Assembly (NCBI RefSeq): GCF_947090785.1
Contig: NZ_OX352320.1
Span: forward strand, 4,143,001-4,207,000
DNA: 64,000 nucleotides
Source of the DNA: Rheinheimera sp. MM224
Lineage (GTDB): Bacteria; Pseudomonadota; Gammaproteobacteria; Enterobacterales; Alteromonadaceae
Direction: 5' to 3'
Numbering within the stretch: position 1 is the first letter of the stretch; each line of letters opens with the position of its first letter. The notes under the pieces were generated by a model that ran no database searches, was not told the DNA's origin, and worked only from the letters and a program-made list of their open reading frames with translations. Position numbers and translations under genes: made by a program. This document shows, piece by piece, positions 16,668-25,889 of the stretch.

Positions 16668-18524
16668 TTATAGTTTCAATTGCAGCATCAGACTGCCACG
16701 AGCAGGCAATTCCAGCTTGCCTTTGGTACTGATGTTTTTCCCTGTCAACAGATCGGTAAAACGCGCATTGGTTGGCATCAACTCTGAGTAGCGGTTTAAA
16801 TCCACAGTTTTGGCTTCGGCATTTTTATTAAAAAACACCCAAACCTGTGTCTTACCCTGATAACGGGCGTAACTATAGACGCCATCTACAGGGCTGAAAT
16901 GTTTCATCTGCCCTTGCTGCAACACAGTGTTGTTTTTGCGATAGTTGGCCAGTGTTTTTACCAGTTGTTGGGCCTGCTGTTGAGCTTTACTTAAACCTTT
17001 ACCAGTAAAGGCATTGACAGTATCACCTGCCCAACCGCCAGGAAAATCACTGCGCACCAAACCATCGTCGCGCTGCTTCGGGCTTTGTTTCAGAATTTCG
17101 GTGCCATAATACAGCTGCGGAATACGAGGCGCCGTCAGCAGATAAATCATCGCCATCTGATACAAATCTCTGTCTTCATTTAATAATGAGAATATCCGCG
17201 CTGTATCGTGATTGCCTTCAAACAAGACTAAGTTGGTTGGGTCCGGATAGATCACATCGTTACCCAAAGCCTCATAGAGTTTGACCCAACCTTTATCCCA
17301 GGCTTCCTCTTCGGTCAGCGCCGCCAGCAAGGCGTAATAAAGCGGAAAATCCATCATGCTGGGTGTGGAAGACTGATAACCGTCTGAGTTTTGTTTGCCT
17401 TTCTGCCAATACGACACTACAACAGGGTTTGCACTCCACTCTTCGCCGACAATATTAAAATTCGGGTATTCGGTCATCAGGCGCTTCGACCATTGGGTCA
17501 AAAAGTCTTTGTCAGCATAAGAGTAGGTATCTTCACGAATACCGGATAAGTTCGCGTACTCCACCCACCAGACTGAGTTCTGGATCAGATAAGTCGCTAA
17601 CAGTGGATGGCGCTGATTTAAATCCGGCATGCTGTCAACAAACCAGCCATCAACAAAAGCTTTGGCGTCGATTTTGGCGGCATAAGGATCCTGCACTGTA
17701 GTACGGGCATGGTTGGTCGGATGGAAACTGGAGTTGTAATTCAACCAGCTTTTTTCTGGCAAGTCTTTTAACCACCAATGGTTCGAGCCTATGTGATTTA
17801 CTACGATGTCCTGAATCACACCGATCCCCAGTTTATTTGCTTCCAACACAAAGTTTTTATAGTCGCTGTTGCTGCCAAAACGTGGATCGATGTTGTACAG
17901 ATCAGTAGCAGCATAGCCATGGTAAGAATAAGATGGGCCATTATTTTCGGTTAATGGCTGAGGCCAGATTTGTGTAACGCCCAGTTGTTGCAGATAAGGC
18001 AAAGCCTGCTGCATACCGGCAATATCCCCGCCATGGCGGCCACCTGGAGCTGCTCTGTTTAACCCTTCAGTTAAACCTTTCACTTCGTCATTGGTGGCAT
18101 CGCCGTTTACAAAACGGTCTGGAGTGATCAGGTAAATTAAATCTTTTTGGCTAAACCCCTGACGCTGTGCAGAACCTTGCTGGCGAGCTAATAAGCTGTA
18201 GTTATGCTTGGCGACGACCTTGCCATTTTGCCTGAACGACAACTCAAAATTGCCGGGTTTCACATCAGGGCTTAGCTCTAAATCTACAAAAAGGTAATTG
18301 GGGTTTTCTACTTTTTGCAGCCCTGTAACTTTTACTCCTGGATAACTCAGCACCACTTGAGCCTGCTGAATATCCTTGGCATGCACCATCAGCTGCAGCT
18401 TAGGCTCTTTCATACCAGCCCACCAAAAGGCAGGCTCCAGATGTTCGATTTTAGCCGCATGCGCCACAGGAACCAGTAATGCCAGACTCAGCAGTGCTGC
18501 CTTTATTGGATGAATAGTTGTCAT
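16668..18524 (-). CDS. Periplasmic GH13 alpha-amylase/cyclomaltodextrinase-like enzyme
   Basis: 618-residue glycoside hydrolase with a Sec signal peptide (IKAALLSLALLVPVAHA, cleaved after about residue 24) and an N-terminal beta-sandwich domain to about 115 of the cyclomaltodextrinase type. The GH13 barrel follows: region I DIVVNH (239-244), region II GIREDT with nucleophile Asp332, region III VGEEW with acid Glu361, region IV GNHD (His439, Asp440). A C-terminal beta domain ends with GSLMLQLKL. It cleaves alpha-1,4 links in maltodextrins or cyclodextrins. Its ATG overlaps the stop of the GH31 gene (ATGA), so the two are translationally coupled. Confidence 0.88.
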   Translation of the reverse strand: MTTIHPIKAALLSLALLVPVAHAAKIEHLEPAFWWAGMKEPKLQLMVHAKDIQQAQVVLSYPGVKVTGLQKVENPNYLFVDLELSPDVKPGNFELSFRQNGKVVAKHNYSLLARQQGSAQRQGFSQKDLIYLITPDRFVNGDATNDEVKGLTEGLNRAAPGGRHGGDIAGMQQALPYLQQLGVTQIWPQPLTENNGPSYSYHGYAATDLYNIDPRFGSNSDYKNFVLEANKLGIGVIQDIVVNHIGSNHWWLKDLPEKSWLNYNSSFHPTNHARTTVQDPYAAKIDAKAFVDGWFVDSMPDLNQRHPLLATYLIQNSVWWVEYANLSGIREDTYSYADKDFLTQWSKRLMTEYPNFNIVGEEWSANPVVVSYWQKGKQNSDGYQSSTPSMMDFPLYYALLAALTEEEAWDKGWVKLYEALGNDVIYPDPTNLVLFEGNHDTARIFSLLNEDRDLYQMAMIYLLTAPRIPQLYYGTEILKQSPKQRDDGLVRSDFPGGWAGDTVNAFTGKGLSKAQQQAQQLVKTLANYRKNNTVLQQGQMKHFSPVDGVYSYARYQGKTQVWVFFNKNAEAKTVDLNRYSELMPTNARFTDLLTGKNISTKGKLELPARGSLMLQLKL

Positions 18525-20923
18525 TGCAGCACCACCTTCAGTTTGGCCTGATCCCAATTCAGCTTCAGCCTCACTTGCTGTTTAGTTTGATCAAACCATG
18601 CTGTCCCTGCTGTCAGCTCTGCTTCAGAGCTGACCCATTTCAAGGTTTTGCCATTCACCAGCACTTCTGCGGGTTTAGCCAATTGATGCACAACCAATGT
18701 GACTTCACGCTGTTTTGGCATACCGGTGTAACCTAAACCGGTGCGGTTCAACTCCAGTGTCAGGCTGCTATTTGCCTTAGCATTAAAAGTCAGCAACTCA
18801 TACTGGCCGCTTTTTAACGAATCCGGCGATACACCATCATCTTCATACATCTGGCCTTTGGCTGTGCTCACTGATGAGTCATGGTAATAATGCAGCTCCA
18901 ACTGACGGCTGCTGTAGTCTTTTAAACTTTGCACAGCGCTCACCATAGGCACAAAAGAGCCAGCCCGCACCAGCACAGGCAAGGTGGTTAAATCGGTTGG
19001 CTGCTGAACAGTTTGCCCACCTTGATAGACTTTGTCTGTCCAGTAATCCAGCCAGACGCCTTGAGGTAATTGCACAGCTACAGACTTCACGCCAGCAGCT
19101 GTAACAGGCGTCACTAAAAAGGCATCGCCCCATAAGTAGCTGTCTTTGTTAGCGATTAAGCTGGTGTCCGCTTCATTTTCAAAAAATAGCGGCCGCATTA
19201 ATGGCATACCTGTAGTGCTGTTTTGATAAGCCAAGCTGTAGTTGTACGGGAATAAACGGTAACGTAATTTCACATACTCACGCAGGATATCTTTGGTTTC
19301 TTTGTCGTGCAGTACAGGCTCTGGCGCTATTTGCTCCTGAGCATGAGGCCGGTACACAGGCTGGAATACACCATACTGCAACCAACGAATATACATTTCT
19401 TTATCAAACACCTCACCACCGGCAAAACCACCTAAATCTGAGTGGGTATAGGCCATACCTAATAAGCCCATTTGCAGCGACAACTCCACCTGAGGTTTTA
19501 AACCATCCCAGCTGCGACTGACATCACCTGTCCATGGGATCATGCCAAAACGTTGTGAACCGGCAAAACCAGAGCGCATCATAATCATAGGCCGTTGTGC
19601 TGGTTGCTGTTTCAAGCGATTTTGATACACCAGCTCAGCCCAACGATGACCATAAGCATTATGGATTTCATCTGCTGTGCCTACGCTATGAATCGCATCA
19701 GAGGGATGTACTTCAGGCTCGCCTAAATCGCCCCACCAGCCTGCCACACCATAGTCCGCCAACTCGTTATAAATACCTTCAAACCAGTGGGTGCCCTCTT
19801 TCGAGAACACATCGACCAGACCAGTGTTACCAAAATAAAAATCGAAGGTTTTAGGCTTACCCGCTAAATCTTTGGCTAAAGCTTTGGCTTTGACCGCTTC
19901 ATCCCAACGGGTAGAAGTGCTTAATACAAAAGGCTCGGTGATTAATACTGTGTTGACGCCTTTGGCTTTAAAGTCGCTGATCATGCCCTTAGGATTTGGA
20001 AAGGCTTTTTTATCCCAGGCTAAGTTGCCCATATGCCCCTGAATATCTGGCCCAAACCAATATAAATCCAGTACTACAGCGTCCAGTGGGAAGTCTTCTG
20101 CAGCAAATTTATTCACTATGGCGCGGGTTTCTGCTTCAGTGTGATAACCAAAACGTGAAGCAAAATTACCAAAGGCCCAACGGGGTGGCAGCGGCTGTTT
20201 GCCAGTGACAGTCACATATTGCTCTATTAGAGCCGGATAAGTTGCTGCCGCCATCACTATGTAAGACGTACGGCCAGCCACTGCTTCGAATTGCAAAACA
20301 TCTTTTTCTGTTTTACCTAAGTCGACAAAACCACTGGCGCTGTTATCAAACAGCACCAGATATTTTTTGCTCGACATGACAGCAGGCAAACCAAAATACA
20401 TCTGCTGCGCTTCGGTGGTATAGCCATAACTGGCTTTGTTATATAACGGCAAACGCTGACCGCGTCTATCCATGCCGACAACGCGCTCGCCTGTACCTAA
20501 CAACTTTTCGTCGTCCTGCAGCTGAAAGCGAAAACCACGCAGAGTTTCATGGGCAAAAAAACCTTGTTCCTCGGCCAATACCAGCTCATTACCACGGTAA
20601 TAACTTAACTGAAAAGGTGCTTTACTGATCCGAACTTTAAGATCTGTAGTGGCAAATTCAAGCAGCTGTGGCTGCTCAGTCAGAGTAGCTGCAAGCTGTT
20701 GTTCTGGCGCAGCCAAAGCAAAAGACGGCAGCTGTTTCATACCGACTTTCTGGTACACAACTTCAACTGCGCTTTTGCTTTTAAAACTCAGGGATACGGT
20801 ATATTCATCGGTTTGAAGTTGTAGCTTGTTGTCCTGCAGCTGATGTGACTGATAAGTAGCAGCCTGCGTAACAGTACTTACCAGCACCAGCACAAAAGTC
20901 AGGCAAATAAGAAATGGTCTCAT
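18521..20923 (-). CDS. GH31 alpha-glucosidase, exported
   Basis: 800-residue enzyme with a signal peptide (FLICLTFVLVLVSTVTQA). An N-terminal galactose-mutarotase-like domain precedes the GH31 barrel, which starts near RWAFGNFASRFGYHTEAE. The catalytic nucleophile is the Asp in WWGDLGEPEVHP and the acid/base is the Asp in WTGDVSRSW; the substrate loop YTHSDLGGFAGG is also present. C-terminal beta domains include a DUF5110-like segment (MYEDDGVS). It removes terminal alpha-linked glucose from maltodextrins; transglycosylation is possible. It is coupled to the downstream GH13 gene and starts 49 bases after the halogenase-like gene, so the three form one transcription unit. Confidence 0.9.
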   Translation of the reverse strand: MRPFLICLTFVLVLVSTVTQAATYQSHQLQDNKLQLQTDEYTVSLSFKSKSAVEVVYQKVGMKQLPSFALAAPEQQLAATLTEQPQLLEFATTDLKVRISKAPFQLSYYRGNELVLAEEQGFFAHETLRGFRFQLQDDEKLLGTGERVVGMDRRGQRLPLYNKASYGYTTEAQQMYFGLPAVMSSKKYLVLFDNSASGFVDLGKTEKDVLQFEAVAGRTSYIVMAAATYPALIEQYVTVTGKQPLPPRWAFGNFASRFGYHTEAETRAIVNKFAAEDFPLDAVVLDLYWFGPDIQGHMGNLAWDKKAFPNPKGMISDFKAKGVNTVLITEPFVLSTSTRWDEAVKAKALAKDLAGKPKTFDFYFGNTGLVDVFSKEGTHWFEGIYNELADYGVAGWWGDLGEPEVHPSDAIHSVGTADEIHNAYGHRWAELVYQNRLKQQPAQRPMIMMRSGFAGSQRFGMIPWTGDVSRSWDGLKPQVELSLQMGLLGMAYTHSDLGGFAGGEVFDKEMYIRWLQYGVFQPVYRPHAQEQIAPEPVLHDKETKDILREYVKLRYRLFPYNYSLAYQNSTTGMPLMRPLFFENEADTSLIANKDSYLWGDAFLVTPVTAAGVKSVAVQLPQGVWLDYWTDKVYQGGQTVQQPTDLTTLPVLVRAGSFVPMVSAVQSLKDYSSRQLELHYYHDSSVSTAKGQMYEDDGVSPDSLKSGQYELLTFNAKANSSLTLELNRTGLGYTGMPKQREVTLVVHQLAKPAEVLVNGKTLKWVSSEAELTAGTAWFDQTKQQVRLKLNWDQAKLKVVLQ

Positions 20924-20972
20924 ATAAAAATCCTATCTAAAGCCAAACCATGAACTGGTCTGGCTAAATGCA

Positions 20973-22469
20973 TTACTTTGCTGAAATACCACAAGCGCGG
21001 CGCAAAAACTCATCATGTGAAAACAGTTTGGCCAAAGGCTCTTGTTTAATCGCCTTGATGCCGCTGAGCATGTCTTTTAGTTGAGTATCAGAGAAGCTGT
21101 CTGCCAGAGGGTGATAATCACGTGGCATTAACCCCTGCCCTAACATCACCTGTAACCAGGAAGCATCATGAAATAAATCATGTTGTTCACGGAAAATACT
21201 GCCATCGGCCTGAAATAGCTCAATTTTGTGTTTTAGCGAATCAGGGATTTGCAGTTGACTCATATCACGCCAAAACTGACTGTCCCTGCGTTCTGTCACA
21301 TGGTAATGCAGCAATAAAAAGTCGCGGATATAAACAAACTCGGCTTCAGATTGTTTGTTGTACTCAGCTACAGTCGCTTGTTCAATACCGTTATGTGGGA
21401 ACATTTTTAACAAACGCACTATGCCAGACTGCACCAGGTGAATACTTGTCGATTCCAGCGGCTCCAGAAAACCACTGGATAAGCCAACAGCCAGCACATT
21501 GTGATGCCACTGCTTACGGGCACGGCCGGTTTTGAATTTAATCAGTTTAGGATCAGCCATTGGCGTGCTTTGCAGATTACCCATCAGCACATCCAAAGCT
21601 TGTTGTTCGGTGTAATGGGCGCTGCTGAACACCATGCCATTGCCATTACGGTGCTGCAACGGTATACGCCATTGCCAGCCGGCTTCATGAGCTATGGCTC
21701 TGGTGTAAGGCAGAGTCTGTTCAAAACGTTCAGTCGGTACAGCCCAGGCCCGGTCGCAGGGTAATAAGTGACTCCAGTCGTCATAACCAACACCTAGTTT
21801 GCGCTGTAATAACAAGCTGACAAAACCAGAGCAATCGATAAAAAAATCCCCCTTAACTTCGCGGCCGTCTTTGAGCAATAAACTTTTGATATGGCCGTTA
21901 GGGTGTTGAGTGACCTGGTCCACCATGCCTTCAGTACGCACCACTCCCAAAGGTTCGCTGAATTTACGCAGGAAAGCTGCATATAAACCCGCATCAAAAT
22001 GGTAGGCGTAAGGCAATTCCAGGATAGGGTCTTTGGCCGTGATAGGAGCAAATTTACCTGCTTCAGCACAAAGATAGTTTAAATCGTACTGCCAGATAGG
22101 TGTCATATCACCAAATTGTTGCCGCGCCCTTAACCACAAATGATGAAAGTGGCAGAACGTCAGGCTGCGACCGGGCGCACCAAAGCTGTGATAATAACTG
22201 TCCCCCTGAGCGCGCCAGTTTTCAAATTTAATGGCCAGTTTGATAGTGGCTTTGGTTTCACGCAAAAACTCTGCTTCGTTAATGCCCAGCACCTGATTCA
22301 GCAGCCGAATAGGCGGAATAGTGGCTTCCCCAACACCTACAGTACCAATGGCATCAGATTCCACCAGCTCGATATCAACTACAGCACCCAGTACTTTTTT
22401 CAGCAGAGCGGCACTCAGCCAGCCTGCGGTACCACCACCCAGAATCACTACTTTTTTTATTGGAGACAT
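20973..22469 (-). CDS. Flavin-dependent tryptophan-halogenase family protein
   Basis: 498-residue flavoprotein. The N-terminal FAD site is VVILGGGTAGWLSAALL (residues 7-23), and the halogenase motif WxWxIP is intact (GWQWRIPLQ, about 269-277). The other family segments GDFFIDCSGF and AVGLSSGFLEPLESTSIHLV are clear, and length is normal. Known members chlorinate or brominate free tryptophan or indole using FADH2 from a partner reductase; no reductase gene is nearby. Homologues are regularly found next to TonB-dependent receptors for sugars in Xanthomonadales, Caulobacterales and Alteromonadales, where their substrate is unknown. It precedes the GH31 and GH13 genes in the same operon and follows a terminator-like hairpin. 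Confidence 0.88.
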   Translation of the reverse strand: MSPIKKVVILGGGTAGWLSAALLKKVLGAVVDIELVESDAIGTVGVGEATIPPIRLLNQVLGINEAEFLRETKATIKLAIKFENWRAQGDSYYHSFGAPGRSLTFCHFHHLWLRARQQFGDMTPIWQYDLNYLCAEAGKFAPITAKDPILELPYAYHFDAGLYAAFLRKFSEPLGVVRTEGMVDQVTQHPNGHIKSLLLKDGREVKGDFFIDCSGFVSLLLQRKLGVGYDDWSHLLPCDRAWAVPTERFEQTLPYTRAIAHEAGWQWRIPLQHRNGNGMVFSSAHYTEQQALDVLMGNLQSTPMADPKLIKFKTGRARKQWHHNVLAVGLSSGFLEPLESTSIHLVQSGIVRLLKMFPHNGIEQATVAEYNKQSEAEFVYIRDFLLLHYHVTERRDSQFWRDMSQLQIPDSLKHKIELFQADGSIFREQHDLFHDASWLQVMLGQGLMPRDYHPLADSFSDTQLKDMLSGIKAIKQEPLAKLFSHDEFLRRACGISAK

Positions 22470-22485
22470 ACTTATTCCCTAAAGA

Positions 22486-22512
22486 AAAACCCAGCCATCA
22501 AGGCTGGGTTTT
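22486..22512 (-). terminator. Terminator or attenuator between receptor and halogenase genes
   Basis: Perfect 11-bp arms AAAACCCAGCC (22486-22496) and GGCTGGGTTTT (22502-22512), loop of 5. On the minus strand the stem is followed by TCTTTAG after T residues. It separates the receptor gene from the halogenase-GH31-GH13 operon. Partial read-through would allow strong receptor and weaker enzyme expression from one regulated promoter. Confidence 0.7.
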
Positions 22513-22570
22513 AAACAGAGTTTGTCAGTAGTCGGGCTGTCTTGCAGCACCGACACAACCTCAGCCTGTA

Positions 22571-25453
22571 TTAGAACTTGTAGTTTAAGCCTAACAGGAA
22601 GTTACGGCCAAAGCTCTGATACTGAGTCACCTGACGAGAGTCGCCAGGGTTGTTCTGGATAGTTTTTTCATCCGTTAAGTTCTGACCTTGTAATGAAACA
22701 CGCAGGCCATCCAACGCATCAATACCTGACTCGCTGAAATCATAACCAATCTGTGCATCCCACAACTCGCCGCCCTGATCCATAGTTGGAGCCAGGCTTA
22801 AACTCAGACCACGGGTCTCAGTGGCAAACTCATCACGTTTAGTGCCAGAGACACGAACTTCAAAACCTGCACGCTCATAATAAGCCGTCAGAGTGTAAAT
22901 CTCTTCTGATAAACCTGGTACACGAACAGGACCAGTAACCTCATCTAACTCACCATCCATAAAGGTGGCGCTGGCGACTAAACCAAAACCATCCAGTACT
23001 TCGTCGATGATGTCAAATGGTACGCTGGCTTGCAGCTCGTAACCACGGACAAAACCAGTCAAACCATCCTGACGGATATCCAGACGACCTAAGGTAGTTG
23101 CCGGAGGTAAACCAGTACTTGTTTCATGGAATCCAGGTATGTAGTAATCAGCAAAATCATTGATTAAGGTAATATTACGGTGCCAGTTTTTCAGATCTTT
23201 ATAGAAGAAACTTGCCGCAATAAAACCATTGTCATGGTAATAGTTTTCATAAGATAAATCGAACTGGTCAGCTTCTAACGGCTTCAGTTCAGCATTACCT
23301 GCGTTACCAGCAAAGGCGCTGTTTAATGGATTAGGATCCAGAATATTGGTGTCGTTAAAGTTAAAGGTCACCTGGCTGTTTGGACGCATATCGTCCAAGC
23401 GTGGGCGGCTCATTACTTTAGATACAGCAGTGCGGATAAACTGACTATCTGCCACTTCAAAACTCAGGTTCATGCTTGGTAATACATCAGTGTAATCAGC
23501 ACCACCGGACACAGGGATCGCATTGGTGTAGCGATCTGCTCCAGAGGAGGCGTTAAAACCAAAACCTTCCTGATCAGATTTCACAATTTGTACGCCGATA
23601 TTACCAGTCACAGGGATAGAACCTGCATCTGTATTAATATCTAACATACCGTATAAAGTGGTGATCTTTTCATTGATTTCGTAGGTATCACCAAAACGAC
23701 CATTTTCCAGGAAAGCGGCATCTGTAGCAATGTAATAACCGTTGTTATACAGAGCTAAACTGTCGTACGCCAATACGCCGTTGATACCCACAAAGCTTAA
23801 ATCTGCCACACCTAATACATCAGGAATAGCGTCAGAGTTTGGCCACACATTAGCGGTCAGGTAAGCACCGTTGTTTATTTTGCTCTTGGTGCGGTCTTTA
23901 TACACCACACCAGTTTCCAGACCAGTGAAAATACCCCATTCAACTACGCCATTAAATTGCAGACGCACGCTGTCCAGCTCTTCTTCAAAGATTGGTTTAT
24001 TTACAAAACCATCTTGTGCAGTAGTTGGACCAAAACCATTGCCTGTATCCTGAAAAGCCGGAACCGGCGCTAATGAACCACCCCAGGATTGTGGGCCAGC
24101 TAAACGAATGATGGATGGATCGGTCAGATCAACAGGTGCTATCGTTGGGTGATCACCAAACATTGCACCTGAAGGAGTCATTACCCATGAACGGGCAGTG
24201 ATTGGTCTGTTATCCGGACCTGTACCACCAGCGCGGCCTACACCTGAATAACTTTCCACATCAGTGATGGTTTTATCTACTTTGCCAGTTGAAATATCGA
24301 GCTCAGTGGTCCAGTCATCATTGATGTTGTATTCAAGGTTCAGACCAAAAGTTTTCAGCTCAGCGTCTTGTTCACGCGCATCGTTACGGATCACTGAGAA
24401 GAAACCATCGTGATAAGCCGCAGTGGCTAAGCCATCCTGAACTTCAGTCACTGTATAAGCACCTGTGCCCCACTCCGCCATACCTTCTTCCAGACCACGA
24501 CGTACGTCTGTTTCGTTAAAGTCGATATACAAAGCATCAAATTTAATTTTTAAATCATCGCTTGCATCATATTCGAAGATGGCGGCAATAGAATCACGTT
24601 CCAACATAGCAGAACGGGTAAAAGTGTCATGACCACCTAAAATCATAGTACCTGCTGGTACATCTACAGGATCTGTATCACGGCGTGGATTAACGAAATC
24701 ACCATTGTCATCTACAGCCAGGTTAACATTAGGATAACCCCAGCCACGGAACTGCTGTTCCTGACGTGGTGATTCAAGTGAAGATAACACTAAAGCAAAA
24801 CCTAACTTGTCATCGACAAATTTATCAATGTAGTTGATAGAAGCTTTGTGACCATGATCGTCAAAATCCGGGTTACCGGCTTCCTGATCGTTTTGCTCAT
24901 AGTTCAGGTTGACTACAAAAGTATCTTCCGCCGTCAGAGGACGTACGGTTTGCAGATCCACAGTACCACCAATACCCTGCGCCATCAGAGAAGCGTCCGG
25001 AGTTTTGTAGACCATAGCAGTAGAAACGATTTCAGATGGGTACAGGTCGTATTCAACACCACGGTTGTCGCCCATACCTAATAATTCACGACCATTTAAT
25101 GAGGTGCCTACGTAGTTTTCGTTAAAACCACGCACAGACAAACCACTGGTACGGCCGTTACGACGCTCACCGGCTAAACCAGGTAAACGTGCTAAAGATT
25201 CAGCCACGCTGGTGTCTGGCAGCTTACCAATGTCTTCTGCTGACAACACTTCAACGATGGAGTTTTCGCTCATTTTTACGGCTTGAGCTTTTTGCAGACT
25301 GCCACGGAAACCAGTAACACCTATAACTTCAATTTGTTCTTCTTTGGCAGGTGCTGCCTTGTTAGTTGCTTCGGCCTGTTGTGCGTAGCTGTGTGAGCTA
25401 ACGCCAGCAGTAGCGATAGCCATGGTGAGTATGCTTAACTTAAATTTATTCAT
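22571..25453 (-). CDS. TonB-dependent outer-membrane receptor (maltodextrin-type)
   Basis: 960-residue receptor. It has a signal peptide (LSILTMAIATAGVSSHSYAQ), a TonB box-like EEQIEVIGVTGF just after it, then the plug domain with SVAESLARLPGLAGERR and GLSVRGFNENYVGTSLNGRE. The 22-stranded barrel ends GRNFLLGLNYKF with the C-terminal aromatic residue required for assembly. This is the large (about 950-residue) Caulobacter/Alteromonas-type class that imports oligosaccharides and not siderophores. Its promoter carries the shared operator. The neighbours suggest malto-oligosaccharides as the substrate. Confidence 0.9.
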   Translation of the reverse strand: MNKFKLSILTMAIATAGVSSHSYAQQAEATNKAAPAKEEQIEVIGVTGFRGSLQKAQAVKMSENSIVEVLSAEDIGKLPDTSVAESLARLPGLAGERRNGRTSGLSVRGFNENYVGTSLNGRELLGMGDNRGVEYDLYPSEIVSTAMVYKTPDASLMAQGIGGTVDLQTVRPLTAEDTFVVNLNYEQNDQEAGNPDFDDHGHKASINYIDKFVDDKLGFALVLSSLESPRQEQQFRGWGYPNVNLAVDDNGDFVNPRRDTDPVDVPAGTMILGGHDTFTRSAMLERDSIAAIFEYDASDDLKIKFDALYIDFNETDVRRGLEEGMAEWGTGAYTVTEVQDGLATAAYHDGFFSVIRNDAREQDAELKTFGLNLEYNINDDWTTELDISTGKVDKTITDVESYSGVGRAGGTGPDNRPITARSWVMTPSGAMFGDHPTIAPVDLTDPSIIRLAGPQSWGGSLAPVPAFQDTGNGFGPTTAQDGFVNKPIFEEELDSVRLQFNGVVEWGIFTGLETGVVYKDRTKSKINNGAYLTANVWPNSDAIPDVLGVADLSFVGINGVLAYDSLALYNNGYYIATDAAFLENGRFGDTYEINEKITTLYGMLDINTDAGSIPVTGNIGVQIVKSDQEGFGFNASSGADRYTNAIPVSGGADYTDVLPSMNLSFEVADSQFIRTAVSKVMSRPRLDDMRPNSQVTFNFNDTNILDPNPLNSAFAGNAGNAELKPLEADQFDLSYENYYHDNGFIAASFFYKDLKNWHRNITLINDFADYYIPGFHETSTGLPPATTLGRLDIRQDGLTGFVRGYELQASVPFDIIDEVLDGFGLVASATFMDGELDEVTGPVRVPGLSEEIYTLTAYYERAGFEVRVSGTKRDEFATETRGLSLSLAPTMDQGGELWDAQIGYDFSESGIDALDGLRVSLQGQNLTDEKTIQNNPGDSRQVTQYQSFGRNFLLGLNYKF

Positions 25454-25528
25454 GCCTTATCCCCGGATTTGTTTGTTTTTTTGTTTCAGACTTATATCTG
25501 TCTGGTTTTGATAGTAGTCTGACCCTAC

Positions 25529-25573
25529 TAGTTAAACTTATCGCCGCCAATGTTCAACATGAATACGTATTCA
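25529..25573 (-). promoter_or_regulatory. Operator and putative promoter of the first receptor
   Basis: Perfect palindrome TGAATACGTATTCA (25560-25573), then TG, then TTGAAC (25557-25552), a 17-base spacer and TAACTA (25534-25529) on the minus strand. If these are the -35 and -10 boxes, the palindrome is centred near -44. Confidence 0.7.
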
Positions 25574-25842
25574 CCTCCTATGTTGACGCCCCTTTGCAGG
25601 GCATTTGTGCAATTTTGCATTCTATTGGTGCAAGCAACCCACTGGATCACCTGATTTATTTGAAGGAATGGACCAGAGCCTGCGCTCTAACTTAATGCAA
25701 ACTTAGCTCAGTTCATCAAAGTTGCAAGCGGCTATGCATTCAGTCATGCATAGCCGCGGCATGCAGACGTTACAGTGCGGTTGGCTCTGCGGTCAGCGAA
25801 GAAGAAATTACAGCACGTACTTTCTGGAAAAACGCCGAAAAA
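25574..25842. other. Intergenic stretch upstream of receptor promoter
   Basis: About 270 bases between the operator and the pullulanase terminator. I see no gene. A short GAGCCTGCGCTC inverted repeat lies at about 25677-25688, and a GCTATGCATTCAGTCATGCA stretch with a TATGCAT/ATGCATA inverted repeat lies near 25730-25754. Confidence 0.4.
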
Positions 25843-25867
25843 AAAGGCCGTTAAAAAAACGGCCTTT
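25843..25867 (-). terminator. Terminator of the pullulanase gene
   Basis: Perfect arms AAAGGCCGTT (25843-25852) and AACGGCCTTT (25858-25867). On the minus strand the stem runs into T residues (TTTTTTTTCGG). It lies 22 bases after the stop codon. Confidence 0.85.
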
Positions 25868-25889
25868 CGCTGGAGCTTTAATCTTCCAT

